Positions 1 through 9,559 of a DNA stretch of 64,000 bases are shown piece after piece. This DNA is from Nostoc linckia FACHB-104 (GTDB lineage Bacteria > Cyanobacteriota > Cyanobacteriia > Cyanobacteriales > Nostocaceae), in NCBI RefSeq assembly GCF_014696615.1, contig NZ_JACJQJ010000007.1:62001-126000 (forward strand), written 5' to 3'. The notes beneath the pieces are model-generated. The model did no database searches. It was not told the DNA's origin and saw only the letters and a program-made list of their open reading frames with translations. Within the stretch, counting starts at the first letter, position 1, and each line of letters starts with the position of its first letter. The position numbers were made by a program, and so were the translations under genes.

Positions 1-130
1 AATTCAAAATTAAGAAACTTCTACAGAATCTAGGTTTTGGGTGTTGAATCTGTTGCCCTCTCTTGGCGAATATGGATTAGATGTAGTTGTGGGTATTGCT
101 GGTTGTTGGTTGGTGATGGGATGCGATCGC

Positions 131-670
131 CTAATGTACAGGACAAGTGATAATACATCCTTGGGGCCATATCGATAGCAAGTCTTCTCTCACCCAACCA
201 CTCGCATTATTTGGGAACTTGACACGATACCAACGATATTCACCTGCATTTTGGTAGGAATCTTCAACTGTCACCAAATCACCTGACAGCGCACTATGCA
301 GCACTTTGCTGTTTAAGTTATGAGAGGAACGCACGTTAATTTTATATCCACGCTCCCCAGCTATAGTTGCATAACGCTTCTTGCTTGGCTGAAACTTCAC
401 TAAATCTCCTCGTATCCAACCGTTTGCTGTCCCTTCGACTGTTGGCTGCACATAGTACCAATAATCGCCATCATCGCCAAAAGTAATATTTAAAACCTCT
501 ACATTACTGCCCAATGGTAAGACTTCTTCTACGGAAGCTGTTAAAGATGCACTAGTTCGCAAATTGCTATCAGTAGTCAAGGTTGCCGGACGAGCCATTG
601 CAGGTAATACTGTATTCATCAATGCACCAACAGTTAAAAGTCCCACCGTTAGCTTTTTGATTAAACTCAT
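131..670 (-). CDS. secreted SH3 (SH3b) repeat protein
   Basis: A 179-residue protein with an N-terminal signal peptide (Lys-Lys at 5-6, hydrophobic core to about 20, likely AMA cleavage site near residue 26). The mature part holds two bacterial SH3-like units, about 32-95 and 105-170. Each has an 'LRTSAS' or 'NVRSS' strand start, a WYYV/WYRVKF strand and a 'GWIRGDL' or 'GWVREDL' end, the usual SH3b signature. Such domains bind peptidoglycan or act as protein-binding modules in the periplasm. No enzymatic domain is attached, so it is probably an adaptor or wall-binding protein. Two cysteines lie at the extreme C terminus. Function is inferred from the fold only. Confidence 0.75.
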   Translation of the reverse strand: MSLIKKLTVGLLTVGALMNTVLPAMARPATLTTDSNLRTSASLTASVEEVLPLGSNVEVLNITFGDDGDYWYYVQPTVEGTANGWIRGDLVKFQPSKKRYATIAGERGYKINVRSSHNLNSKVLHSALSGDLVTVEDSYQNAGEYRWYRVKFPNNASGWVREDLLSIWPQGCIITCPVH

Positions 671-936
671 AAATTCTCCACAAGATATTCGATAACCAAA
701 GAATAAAATCGAACTCGCAAGCCAAGTTCACTAAATATAAATACAGAGAAAATCAGAACTTTTCCGAAAAAGCGAGTCCTTGTGAAGAGGTGTTTATCCT
801 GGTTAATCAATCATCAAAAAATCTTGTTTAGAGAATAATGAGTTTCTTCCTTTGATAGGGAAAAAGGGAAAAGGGAAACAATTTTTCACCCTTCCCCATT
901 CCCCCTTCTCCCTTCCCCAGTACCTAGTCCCCAACC

Positions 937-2796
937 CTAACCAGGCCGCTGTTCAGTCAAAACCTGATAAGCATAATTAAAATCATCAGTAGTGATTCTG
1001 ATATCAGCCGGTACTGTCTGCCCTTGGGAACGGAAACGGCGAATTGCTTCTACAGCCGCTTGATTACACAGCAATGTTAAGTCTGCACCATTCCAGCCTT
1101 TGGTCATCTCTGCCCAATATTCCAAATCCACATCTTGTAGAGGTCGGCCTTGGCTATGAACTTTCAAGATTGACAGACGGCTGCTGAGATCTGGTAGATC
1201 TACTTTCATTTGTAAATCTAAGCGTCCAGCACGTAATAAAGCTGGATCTAGAGCATCAGGTCTATTGGTGGCACCAATTACTAAGATGGTAGTTCCCACT
1301 TGTAAACCATCTAATTCAGTGAGTAATTGACCAACTACGCGATCGCTTACTCCAGAATCACCATTGTAACTGCCTCGGGCTGGGGCTAATGTATCAATTT
1401 CATCAATAAATACTACGCAGGGGTCTGCTTGTCTGGCTTTAGCAAATAGTTCTCTTACTGCTTGTTCGCTGGCTCCCACCCAACGGCTAAGTAATTCTGG
1501 GCCGTTGACACCAATAAAGTTGGCTCTGGCTTGGGAAGCTACAGCTTTGGCTAATAAGGTTTTACCAGTTCCCGGAGGCCCCCACAGTAATATGCCTTTG
1601 GGCGCTAGGGCTTTAGTTTGCAGATACAGTTCTGGATACAGTAACGCCCCTTCTACTGATTCACGCAGGGTTTGTTTAATTGATTCCAAACCACCGATAT
1701 CTTCCCAAGCTATATGAGGAACTTCAACTTCGACACTCCGCAGTACCGCAGGTTTGATTTCTTTGAGGGCTTGTAAAAAGTCTGACTGGTTAACAGTCAT
1801 ATTGTCTGGAACTTTTTCCTCAATCGAAGGAACATGACGGCGCAACGCAGTATAAGCTGCTTTTTGACAAACAGCTTTCAAATCAGCCCCTACAAATCCC
1901 ACTGCTCTTTCAGCAATGAAATCCAGGTCAACTGTCCCATCTAAGGGCATAGCGCGGGTGAGAATTTGCAAAATCTCTTTGCGGCCGTTGCAGTCGGGGA
2001 TGCGGAACTGAACTTCCCTATCAAATCTTCCTGGGCGGCGCAAAGCTGGATCAAGATGGTCGGGGCGATTTGTCGCCGCTAGGACAATTACACCTTGGCT
2101 GTGGGAGAAACCATCCATTAAACTCAATAGTTGCGCTACCAGGCGTTTTTCAACTTCCCCTTCTACAGCGCTACGGTCTGGAGCTAAACTATCAATTTCA
2201 TCAATAAAGATAATACAGGGAGCATTTTTAGCAGCTTTCTCAAAAATTCCCCGTAGTCTTTGCTCGGCTTCACCGTAATATTTACTGATGACTTCCGGCC
2301 CAACGAGGGCGATATAGTTAACGCCGAGTTCTTCAGCTAAAGCGCGGGCGGTGAGAGTTTTACCTGTCCCAGGAGGCCCAACTAACAATACACCTCTGGT
2401 AGGTTCTAGCCCCAGCTTTGCTAATAGGTCAGGACGTTTTAGGGGAATGGCAATCAGTTCTTTGAGTTCTTTAAGAACTTCACTCAATCCCCCAACATCT
2501 TTGAGGCTATAACCCGAAGGTGCATCAGGTGGGATTACAGATTCAGAACCTCCGCCATTACTGCTACCGCCATTGCCACCACCGCCAGAATTAGCCGGAG
2601 GTTGAGTGCGGAAGCGACTAGTACCAACATCATTCGCCATATTATTGGGACGTGGTACATTCCCATAACGAGGAATACTGCTCATCGGACGGGAATTAAT
2701 TTGCACATCTGTTTTAATCTCGCCCTTTTCCACTTTTTCTTCTAGAGTTTTTACTAGCTCTAAGAATTGCTCAAATCCCTTAAATAACTCACTCAT
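937..2796 (-). CDS. CDC48-like double AAA+ ATPase of the gas vesicle locus
   Basis: A 619-residue tandem AAA+ protein. The first Walker A, GPPGTGKT, is at residues 140-147 with Walker B IIFIDEIDSLAP. A second complete AAA module follows, with GPPGTGKT and VVFIDEIDTLAP. Both have the 'ATNRPD.LDPALRRPGRFD'-type arginine region; in the second it reads LLRAGRLD. In place of the Cdc48 N domain there is a short coiled-coil-like helix (about 1-28) and a Gly/Ser-rich linker (71-84), so the adaptor-binding region differs from VCP/p97. It lies about 50 bp downstream of the ArsA-like gene, in the same direction as gvpW. Cdc48-type enzymes unfold or extract proteins; a role in gas vesicle assembly or turnover is inferred from context only. 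Confidence 0.85.
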   Translation of the reverse strand: MSELFKGFEQFLELVKTLEEKVEKGEIKTDVQINSRPMSSIPRYGNVPRPNNMANDVGTSRFRTQPPANSGGGGNGGSSNGGGSESVIPPDAPSGYSLKDVGGLSEVLKELKELIAIPLKRPDLLAKLGLEPTRGVLLVGPPGTGKTLTARALAEELGVNYIALVGPEVISKYYGEAEQRLRGIFEKAAKNAPCIIFIDEIDSLAPDRSAVEGEVEKRLVAQLLSLMDGFSHSQGVIVLAATNRPDHLDPALRRPGRFDREVQFRIPDCNGRKEILQILTRAMPLDGTVDLDFIAERAVGFVGADLKAVCQKAAYTALRRHVPSIEEKVPDNMTVNQSDFLQALKEIKPAVLRSVEVEVPHIAWEDIGGLESIKQTLRESVEGALLYPELYLQTKALAPKGILLWGPPGTGKTLLAKAVASQARANFIGVNGPELLSRWVGASEQAVRELFAKARQADPCVVFIDEIDTLAPARGSYNGDSGVSDRVVGQLLTELDGLQVGTTILVIGATNRPDALDPALLRAGRLDLQMKVDLPDLSSRLSILKVHSQGRPLQDVDLEYWAEMTKGWNGADLTLLCNQAAVEAIRRFRSQGQTVPADIRITTDDFNYAYQVLTEQRPG

Positions 2797-2843
2797 AAAA
2801 TACCTCAGATAGTTGACTTTAAAAATCCCAATTCTTCTAGCAA

Positions 2844-4751
2844 TTAGCTGTTATTGGCAATTAATTCTTCAAATTCAAATAACAGATGTGCTGCACATTG
2901 AATTCTTGCTAGCGGCTCTACAGAACGTGGTAACTTAGGTAAGTGAATAATTGTTTGTTCTGGAAATAAACTGCTATCAACTTCAGCTTCTGGACTGTAG
3001 CGATTTTGCACCACATAAGGTTGATTAACTCCCATCTTTTTCAAAGATTGTGTTAATCTTATGTGTTCAGCAATAATTGCCGATTCCGCCTGAATTACAC
3101 CAACAAACTGCGTATCATGGGGATTTTTTAACTTCTTTTGTGCCTGCACAACTTGTTGCCGTAAACCCCGCAAGCGCCCAATTACATCCACATGACCCAA
3201 AACATTTTGATATTTCATCCACAGCTTAAATATCCAGGTTAACCAATCTCCTAAAGCCGATGGCATTTCCAGAAAGCGCAGGAGATGTCCTGTAGGTGCT
3301 GTATCTAAAATAATTAAATCTTGTTGGTTACTATCTAATAAATCCATCACAGTGACAAGAGATAATATCTCATCAATGCCTGGCAAAGCTTGAGACATAA
3401 TTTGTCGCCAAGCTTCTGGTAAGTAAGCAACATTTACTTGAGAATCTGTTTGCGAGTCTTCGCCACTAATCATATCTGCTAATTCCCACAGATAATCTGA
3501 GCGGAATTTGTCTAAAACTTTAGTTTCATCAACTTCTTGTCCGCTTAAATTAGCAGTTAGCATTACAGGCTCATGCCCTAAAGTTTGCCCAAAAGCATCT
3601 CCTAAGGAATGAGCCGGATCTATAGAAATTACCCGAATTTTTTTATGGGGATAATGCTGGGCGCAAGCCCAAGCTATGGACGCTGCTACTGTTGTTTTAC
3701 CTACACCTCCTTTACCACCCACAATAATTAATTGACATCCTTGAGCTAAAAAATCACCAAAACTAGGCAAGATTTTATTTGGCCATTGAATTATTGGTGG
3801 TGGTGCAATTTCAACATGATCGATTGTTTGAATTTGGGCAGCTAAACTATCTAACAACAAACCACCTAAAGGAGGTGTTTGTTGTTGCGGTACAATGAAT
3901 ACAGGTTTTTCAGGTGCTATCTGTAAGTATTTGTTGAGCAAATTTTGCTGTTCAGCATAACGGTCTGTTTCTAGTTCATCATCTGCCAAGCAGCGATTGA
4001 CGAATAATCCCGCATAGGGAACTTCTAAATCTTTTAAACTAGCTAAAAAGCGCTCAGTTTCTAACAAACACATCGGTTCCGAAACGGCGACTACTAAACA
4101 GCCAGTAAATTTTTCATCTTGCAGTAAGCGTCTGCCTTCTGCTAATTGAAATTTCATCTCAACCAAGAAGCGATCAACATCATCTTCTGTATAATTACCC
4201 GTGAAACTTTTGGTAATTACACGATGCTTTTCTTGGAATAATTCAAAGGAATTTAAAATAACATCTAAAAAATCTTTTAATCGTAATAAATTTAATGTAT
4301 GCCCAGAGGGAGCCATATCGAGAACTACCCGATCCACCTGCTTTTCTGAAAGTAGGCGTTGGATTTCTAGCAAACCCATGAGTTCGTTTAAACCCGGCCA
4401 ATTTAAATCCCAAACTGGCGCTAAGTCTTCACCGTCTGCTAAACTACCTCTTTCAACTAGTAATTCTAAGAAGCGGCTATATTTTGCTTTAAATTCCAAC
4501 AGCAGTTTTTGGGCATCTAATGCCTGCACACTCAAGTTAGGCAAGTCGGCTAAGGGTGAAGCTGTATCTTTTACTTCTGAAAGTAAAACATCGCCTAAAG
4601 AATGTGCAGGATCTGTAGAAAGCAATAATATTCTTTCTTGAGGAAACTTTTTAGCCCAATAACGCGCAAAACTGCAAGAGATGGTGGTTTTACCAACCCC
4701 ACCTTTTCCGCTAAACATGACTAAATTAAGTAAGTCGTAATGGTTCATCAT
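2844..4751 (-). CDS. two-domain ArsA/GET3-type ATPase of the gas vesicle locus
   Basis: A 635-residue pseudo-dimer with two deviant Walker A motifs, GKGGVGKT (15-22) and GGKGGVGKT (345-353). Each is followed by the switch motif DPAHSLGD, and by DMAPSGHTL or DTAPTGHLL. The two-half layout matches E. coli ArsA, whereas GET3/TRC40 is a single-domain homodimer. No arsenite permease or ArsR lies nearby, so arsenic export is unlikely. It sits between gvpW and the AAA+ ATPase on the same strand. GET3 relatives chaperone hydrophobic helices, and GvpA is a very hydrophobic aggregation-prone shell protein, so a chaperone role is plausible but inferred. Start is ATG at 4751 or the adjacent Met. Confidence 0.85.
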   Translation of the reverse strand: MMNHYDLLNLVMFSGKGGVGKTTISCSFARYWAKKFPQERILLLSTDPAHSLGDVLLSEVKDTASPLADLPNLSVQALDAQKLLLEFKAKYSRFLELLVERGSLADGEDLAPVWDLNWPGLNELMGLLEIQRLLSEKQVDRVVLDMAPSGHTLNLLRLKDFLDVILNSFELFQEKHRVITKSFTGNYTEDDVDRFLVEMKFQLAEGRRLLQDEKFTGCLVVAVSEPMCLLETERFLASLKDLEVPYAGLFVNRCLADDELETDRYAEQQNLLNKYLQIAPEKPVFIVPQQQTPPLGGLLLDSLAAQIQTIDHVEIAPPPIIQWPNKILPSFGDFLAQGCQLIIVGGKGGVGKTTVAASIAWACAQHYPHKKIRVISIDPAHSLGDAFGQTLGHEPVMLTANLSGQEVDETKVLDKFRSDYLWELADMISGEDSQTDSQVNVAYLPEAWRQIMSQALPGIDEILSLVTVMDLLDSNQQDLIILDTAPTGHLLRFLEMPSALGDWLTWIFKLWMKYQNVLGHVDVIGRLRGLRQQVVQAQKKLKNPHDTQFVGVIQAESAIIAEHIRLTQSLKKMGVNQPYVVQNRYSPEAEVDSSLFPEQTIIHLPKLPRSVEPLARIQCAAHLLFEFEELIANNS

Positions 4752-4788
4752 AAACCTAGGAATTTATAGCAAAGCTGGTAAATAATAG

Positions 4789-5526
4789 TTAAACAAAGTG
4801 ATAAGGAGGTAATCCTTCTCCTAAGAAGAAATCCCAACGAGGGCAAGCTTCTTGCCAAGTTAAAAACTGTTCTAAAAATAAAGGTTTATCTTCATGGTTG
4901 ACTAAAAAGTAAACCCGAATTTCTTCGGCTTTCTCTTGGACAATAACGGCAGATTGATAAATTTCTGTGATGAGGTTAATCAGACTGGATTTTTCTTCAG
5001 CCTGTGCAATCATGTAAGCTTTTTGATTTTCAAAATGCTGTTTTTTGGCTAAAAAATAATCTCTGCCTCCGCCTAAATGGGATTTTACAGGTTCCTGAAA
5101 AATCCGATGCACGAGTTTTAAATTATATTCAGTTTTCCCTTGAATATAATCTAATTTCTCACGATACTCTGCACCGTGAGATTCTATATGCTGGAGTAAT
5201 GTAGCTGGAGAAGCAAAAGAAGTACCAAAACGTAAAGGTAAAATTGTGGTTTGTTGAAATAGCTCACGAATAATGCGATCGTGAGCTAAAACCATTTTGA
5301 TTACTAGTTCATCATTATTTTGCACTGATTCTAAAGATATTCCTGGCTCGACAACGGCGGAAATCCCAGAGCCATGAATTAAGAATAAATGACCAGCATT
5401 ACCCTCTGGTAAATTTAAAGGAATATCCGGGGTATTAAAAAAAGCATAAGTGTAGAGATTTAATGATTCCATACTGGCAAGCAAATCGAAATGAGTGAGA
5501 TTTTTGTTTGTTTTTAGTGCATTCAT
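4789..5526 (-). CDS. gvpW: GvpF/GvpL-family gas vesicle protein (gvpW position)
   Basis: Member of the GvpF/L family, shown by 'LNLYTYAFF', the 'VLAHDRIIRELF....ILPLRFGTSF' core and a C-terminal 'W.FFLGEGLPPYHFV' tail. It resembles GvpF at 6448-7182 but is clearly divergent. GvpF/L proteins contact GvpA and are needed for nucleation. Position after gvpG-gvpV matches gvpW of Anabaena clusters. The start is uncertain: the frame opens at 5598, with Met at 5526 (245 aa, used here) and Met at 5472, which aligns best with the GvpF start. None has a clear Shine-Dalgarno. It is transcribed divergently from gvpV. Confidence 0.8.
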   Translation of the reverse strand: MNALKTNKNLTHFDLLASMESLNLYTYAFFNTPDIPLNLPEGNAGHLFLIHGSGISAVVEPGISLESVQNNDELVIKMVLAHDRIIRELFQQTTILPLRFGTSFASPATLLQHIESHGAEYREKLDYIQGKTEYNLKLVHRIFQEPVKSHLGGGRDYFLAKKQHFENQKAYMIAQAEEKSSLINLITEIYQSAVIVQEKAEEIRVYFLVNHEDKPLFLEQFLTWQEACPRWDFFLGEGLPPYHFV

Positions 5527-5619
5527 ACTGACACAAAATAAAAAAATATTAAATATATTTTTATCCTTTACAATCTGATTTTCTTGGTTATAATACAATC
5601 AATTGTTCAGGTAAATTAA

Positions 5620-5937
5620 ATGAAAATTCTTCGCAATCGCGGCACAATTAGACCTAAAGTAACTACTATGCCTCGTAGTAAGTCTGAAGCTTCTAGCCAA
5701 TTAGAACTCTACAAATTAGTAACAGAACAGCAAAGAATTAAGCAGGAGTTACATTTTATAGAGCAGCGCACAGCCATTTTAAAACAGCGTTTGAATTCTC
5801 TAAAAGACCAGATAGCAGATACCGAACAAAATATTAATAAATTACGCCAATCTGATTCTAGACATCCTAATCTACCCAAGCGTCCTAATATCTTTTTTGA
5901 AGCCAAAAATTACCAAGCTTTTGAAATTGAATACTAA
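5620..5937 (+). CDS. gvpV: gas vesicle protein GvpV
   Basis: A 105-residue, strongly charged protein with a long predicted coiled coil (about residues 27-80, Gln/Glu/Lys/Arg/Leu rich) and a basic start. Size, coiled-coil character and position between gvpG and gvpW match GvpV of Anabaena gas vesicle clusters, a small accessory protein of unclear mechanism. It is the only gvp gene on the plus strand, divergent from gvpW and convergent with gvpG. A hairpin terminator at 5992-6012 closes it. A second Met at residue 17 (5668) could be the true start. Confidence 0.7.
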   Translation: MKILRNRGTIRPKVTTMPRSKSEASSQLELYKLVTEQQRIKQELHFIEQRTAILKQRLNSLKDQIADTEQNINKLRQSDSRHPNLPKRPNIFFEAKNYQAFEIEY

Positions 5938-5991
5938 GTTTCAAATTTTTCAGTAATTAGCTAATATTAGAACAATTAACATTAAATTATT

Positions 5992-6012
5992 AACCCGCAG
6001 TTGCGGGTTTTT
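5992..6012 (+). terminator. hairpin terminator between gvpV and gvpG
   Basis: Perfect stem AACCCGC/GCGGGTT with an AGTT loop, followed by a short T-run on the plus strand. It lies 54 bp after gvpV. It is also downstream of gvpG, which ends at 6050 on the other strand, where the trailing sequence is AT-rich, so it may end both convergent transcripts. Confidence 0.7.
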
Positions 6013-6049
6013 AATTTAATATAATTATCAAGGTAATTAGCTGAGTAAT

Positions 6050-6433
6050 TTAGGGAGATAAAACTAGATTTTCATTATCTTCATATTTTTTAGTACCTCG
6101 AAATGCCTCTACAAGTACTTTATCTTCCTCAACTTCAGCTATGAAGTAAGTTTGCTCTACTTCATCCTCTTCATCTTCTGCTGATTCAGCTTCTAAACGG
6201 GCTTTTTCTTCTTCTAAAGCTTGAATTCTCAGCAGGAGTTCTTCTTCTTGCTCCTCAAATTCTTCTTCAGAAAGTTCGCCAATATCAAAGGAAAGTTGCA
6301 GACTGAGTAATTGTTTATGCAAATTTTCTTGTGCGTCAAATTCTGTATCAGTACGCTCTTGAATTTGTTCTCCAATCCACATCAGCCCACTAATGGGCCC
6401 CATCACTGGAAATAGTAAAATCTTGCCAAGCAT
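6050..6433 (-). CDS. gvpG: gas vesicle protein GvpG
   Basis: A 127-residue protein with a short hydrophobic N terminus ('LLFPVMGPISGLMWIGEQI') followed by a very acidic coiled coil (about 35-90, Glu-rich). This is the usual GvpG layout. GvpG is an essential minor assembly factor in cyanobacterial and haloarchaeal clusters that interacts with GvpF/L. It lies 14 bp downstream of gvpF. Start ATG at 6433 is preceded on its strand by AGGTG. Confidence 0.9.
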   Translation of the reverse strand: MLGKILLFPVMGPISGLMWIGEQIQERTDTEFDAQENLHKQLLSLQLSFDIGELSEEEFEEQEEELLLRIQALEEEKARLEAESAEDEEDEVEQTYFIAEVEEDKVLVEAFRGTKKYEDNENLVLSP

Positions 6434-6447
6434 ATAATCACCTCCAA

Positions 6448-7182
6448 CTAAGAAATTTGAGCAAATGTATAAGGTGCAGTAAAATTGTTGTAGCGAATAC
6501 GTAAGCGATCGCCAAATTGTTTGTCTATAGCTTCTACACGTTGGCTAAATAAAGCTTCCTGATCCCAAGGAATGAGAAAAGCAGCGTTGTAGATCATTTC
6601 TTCCATCATCGGTTCGCTTTCTACAACTTCTTCTGCTAAAGGTTTAAGTTCATCAAAGAAAGTTTTAATCACAGCTTCTTTTCGCTGCTGTAAATTACTT
6701 TCAATCAACTGCCCAATTTCAATCACTTCCTCCATACTCAAATTTTTGCCTTCCATCTGGTCGCGCTTTTGCTTCAATTCGGGATGAGATTGCATCATTG
6801 CTTGTAATTCCGCTTTGGTATCCCACAAAATTTTGACGCTGACTTCTCGTTTACCCGCCAATTTTTGAAACAAATCTCGCAGTTGTCGCTCACATGGTTG
6901 GATTAGTTGTGAAATTACTGTTTCCCAATTTTTCACAACTAATCCAAACCGCAGAGGTAGCAGCGTCCGAAAGCCTTCCTGCATTGCTTGTTCTAAAACT
7001 TTTTCATGGCTGATTAAATTCCGCCGCGAAGCTAAATATTTTTCTTGTTTCGCATCTGAGTATAAAAAGGTAAAACCTTCAATTACTTGGCTATAAACAG
7101 GTTGAGAATCCAATCCTTTTAGGCTATCTGTTGAGGGAATTGGATCGGAAAAAATACCATACAAATAAAGACCAGCATCCAT
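6448..7182 (-). CDS. gvpF: gas vesicle protein GvpF
   Basis: A 244-residue GvpF/L protein: N-terminal 'GLYLYGIF' strand, central 'LPLRFGLVV' motif, helical middle (about 120-175) and C-terminal 'RIRYNNFTAPYTFAQ' segment. GvpF binds GvpA and sits at the gas-facing side in studied systems. It is 7 bp downstream of gvpK, consistent with one transcript gvpN-J-K-F-G. A divergent paralogue lies at 4789-5526. Confidence 0.93.
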   Translation of the reverse strand: MDAGLYLYGIFSDPIPSTDSLKGLDSQPVYSQVIEGFTFLYSDAKQEKYLASRRNLISHEKVLEQAMQEGFRTLLPLRFGLVVKNWETVISQLIQPCERQLRDLFQKLAGKREVSVKILWDTKAELQAMMQSHPELKQKRDQMEGKNLSMEEVIEIGQLIESNLQQRKEAVIKTFFDELKPLAEEVVESEPMMEEMIYNAAFLIPWDQEALFSQRVEAIDKQFGDRLRIRYNNFTAPYTFAQIS

Positions 7183-7189
7183 AACAAAA

Positions 7190-7672
7190 TTACTTTGTAT
7201 TTAAAGGTTTTGAGGTTAAAACTAACCGCAATTTAGCGTGAATTAAATTAAGTTGAGCAACACCTAAATCTAGTTCTCCGTCTACAACAACTCCGGTGTT
7301 TAACAGCCGGTCTAACAGTTCTAATACAGACGGAGTATTTCCAGTTTCACCAGGATAATAAGATCCAGCAGCAGGTAAAAGGCTACCAAGCTCTCCTAAA
7401 TGGATATTTAAGTCTGCTGGATCAATCTCAAAAATCTGACATAAATTTAAAATTTGTTCCTCTAACTTTTGCAAACTTTCTGCAGCTCGCTCTAAGTCAG
7501 ATTCACTAAGGCACTCCTCTTCCATACGCCGGATTACTTGAGCTTCCATCAGCTGACGGATTAGTTCCACTACAGTTAAGAGTAAAGGAACTAAGCCAGC
7601 TTGGTTATTAGCTTTAGAATTGGTAGCTAGCAAATCGTTGGAATTTTCAGATGGAGTGCAAACCATTGCCAT
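7190..7672 (-). CDS. gvpK: gas vesicle protein GvpK
   Basis: A 160-residue GvpK homologue, recognised by 'GLVPLLLTVVELIRQLMEAQVIRRME', 'LT/SESDLERAAESLQKLEEQI' and 'FEIDPADLNIHLGELGSLLP' segments (about 27-115). Its C-terminal part ('LLDRLLNTGVVVDGELDLGVAQLNLIHAKLRLVL') resembles the GvpA/J core, showing common ancestry with the shell protein. It is an essential accessory assembly factor. It lies between gvpJ and gvpF with short gaps. Confidence 0.93.
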   Translation of the reverse strand: MAMVCTPSENSNDLLATNSKANNQAGLVPLLLTVVELIRQLMEAQVIRRMEEECLSESDLERAAESLQKLEEQILNLCQIFEIDPADLNIHLGELGSLLPAAGSYYPGETGNTPSVLELLDRLLNTGVVVDGELDLGVAQLNLIHAKLRLVLTSKPLNTK

Positions 7673-7734
7673 GATGCCACCTTTTGTTAATTGTTTTGCA
7701 GCGCTTAAATTGTTGGGATGTCAGTAAAATTAGC

Positions 7735-8181
7735 CTAGTCATTAGGCTGATAATTTATTGGCAATGGAACATTTTCTTCATCGCTTTTGAGATCATCTTC
7801 AGCATTGACAGGGAATAACTCTGGATTGTTGATTTTAGCCGCAGTCAATGAACGTAACTGTGCTTCTAAACTTTCCAGCCGTTGCTGAAGTTGTTGGTTT
7901 TCCTCAACTAAACGTTGAGATTTGCTACTGAGGTAAGGGTCATTTTCCCACCAATTAATGCCCAGTTCTTTGGCTTTATCAACGGAGGAAATCAATAAGC
8001 GAATGCGGATATGCAGCAGTTCAGTAGAGGCGATAGATACAGAAATATCACCAGCAATCACAATTCCCTTATCTAAAACTCGCTCGAGAATATCTGCCAA
8101 GGTAGAACCTTGAGTAGATGTAGTAATAGCTCGGCTGGAGTTAGATTGAGAACGTGTTGGCAGGATGGGTGTAGTAGTCAC
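7735..8181 (-). CDS. gvpJ: gas vesicle protein GvpJ
   Basis: A 148-residue GvpA-related minor protein. Residues about 25-70 match the GvpA fold ('TLADILERVLDKGIVIAGDISVSI', 'ELLHIRIRLLISSV'). The GvpA-like core is followed by a 'LGINWWENDPYLS' segment and a C-terminal coiled coil (about 95-120). GvpJ is thought to form the conical tips or nucleate assembly. It lies between gvpN and gvpK in one direction. Confidence 0.93.
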   Translation of the reverse strand: MTTTPILPTRSQSNSSRAITTSTQGSTLADILERVLDKGIVIAGDISVSIASTELLHIRIRLLISSVDKAKELGINWWENDPYLSSKSQRLVEENQQLQQRLESLEAQLRSLTAAKINNPELFPVNAEDDLKSDEENVPLPINYQPND

Positions 8182-8251
8182 GATGAATTAAACTCTTGAA
8201 TGAAATTAACCACAGTCTTGATTGATTACTAAGCTTTATTTGAGGAAAACA

Positions 8252-9298
8252 TTAGTTGGGTTGATCGCTTAATAAGCTGTCGTCTAGTGTCACAGGTTCT
8301 GCGATCGCATCTGTTTGTGGTTCTGCTTCACCAACTATTTCGGCCTCTGCCACATCATATGGATCGCTATCATCAACTGGCTCTACTGGTTTTACTTGTA
8401 CGTGGTTGAGCAATTGCAGAAACAGCGTTGTAGCATCGCTGGCAGATAAATTGGTGCGATTAAATAAAACATCTGCACAAATTTCTCTAAAATCGGAATT
8501 TTCAGGTGTGACTAAAATTTCATGTTCTGCACACACTTTTGCAACCATCAAACAAGACCGCAATCCAGAAGTTTTTTCAGCACCAGTCGCCGCACGGAAT
8601 GCTTTCACTAAGCGTGTAATTAACTGTGCATCTTCGCGATGAATACCTGTTTTATGAGTTAAGATTTCAATCTGAGTTTGCTCATCAGGTTCTGGCATAT
8701 TAATGGTTACCAACCGATCCATTAAAGCATCCTGAGTTGAGTGAACCCCACAGTATTCTTCTGGATTGGAGGTGAAAATAGCCCGGAATTTGGGGTGAAC
8801 GTGTAAATATTCTGGCTGATTACTGCTAGGAGGAAGGGTAAGAATTTTTTCTTCTAAGGCAGACAGTAAAACGTTATTTACTTCTGGACGTGAACGGTTA
8901 AACTCGTCGTAGACTAAGGTTAAACCTTCCCGACAAGCTAAAGTTAAGCGAGAATCAACCCAATTTTGTTTAAGTTCGTCTTCAACTTTAAGAACGTTGT
9001 GAATGTAATTGTCTAATAATTTTTTATGTGTATAACCAGATTCGCTGCCGATTAAATCAGAACTTTTAAATTCGTCATCTCCGAAAATCAACATGATTGG
9101 TCTATCGAGACAATTAGCTAGATGCATAGCTAAGGTTGTTTTACCTGTACCAGCTGGCCCGCGTAAATGAATAGCAAATCCTGATGTGAGATAACGCAAC
9201 GCCCGAATTGCTACTTTTTCAATAGCTGGTGTGACTACAAACTGACCAGGACGGACACGAAGAACAGCTCTTTTTTTATGATTTTCGGTATTAGTCAT
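8252..9298 (-). CDS. gvpN: gas vesicle AAA+ ATPase GvpN
   Basis: A 348-residue MoxR-type AAA+ ATPase. Walker A GPAGTGKT is at 47-54; Walker B appears as '[26 protein letters not shown]', and sensor-1 as '[15 protein letters not shown]'. GvpN promotes gas vesicle growth from bicones to cylinders. The last 50 residues are an acidic Pro/Val/Ala-rich tail beyond the AAA core. It lies between gvpC and gvpJ; a 364 bp gap with a large hairpin separates it from gvpC. Confidence 0.95.
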   Translation of the reverse strand: MTNTENHKKRAVLRVRPGQFVVTPAIEKVAIRALRYLTSGFAIHLRGPAGTGKTTLAMHLANCLDRPIMLIFGDDEFKSSDLIGSESGYTHKKLLDNYIHNVLKVEDELKQNWVDSRLTLACREGLTLVYDEFNRSRPEVNNVLLSALEEKILTLPPSSNQPEYLHVHPKFRAIFTSNPEEYCGVHSTQDALMDRLVTINMPEPDEQTQIEILTHKTGIHREDAQLITRLVKAFRAATGAEKTSGLRSCLMVAKVCAEHEILVTPENSDFREICADVLFNRTNLSASDATTLFLQLLNHVQVKPVEPVDDSDPYDVAEAEIVGEAEPQTDAIAEPVTLDDSLLSDQPN

Positions 9299-9559
9299 AA
9301 GTTAATGATGGTGGGAAGAGAACTTTGCAAAAAAAACACAACATTCGATGCGAAAATGACATCAATGTGGTAGAATGGTAATAGAAGCTATAAATAAAGC
9401 TCTATCGATTGTTGATACGATCAATATTCGTTAGAGTTATTTGTTGTTCACTGGTGTGAAACGAGATACGGGTTACCAGTTTTTTTACTGAAGCCTTGTA
9501 ATCAGTGGCAATATATGTTATTTAAGTTTCGTGCTAAAACTCATTGTTGAATTTGACTA

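Noticed and set aside
2844-4751. Arsenical pump ATPase
   Set aside because: There is no ArsB, ArsR, ArsC or ArsD nearby and the gene sits in a gas vesicle cluster.
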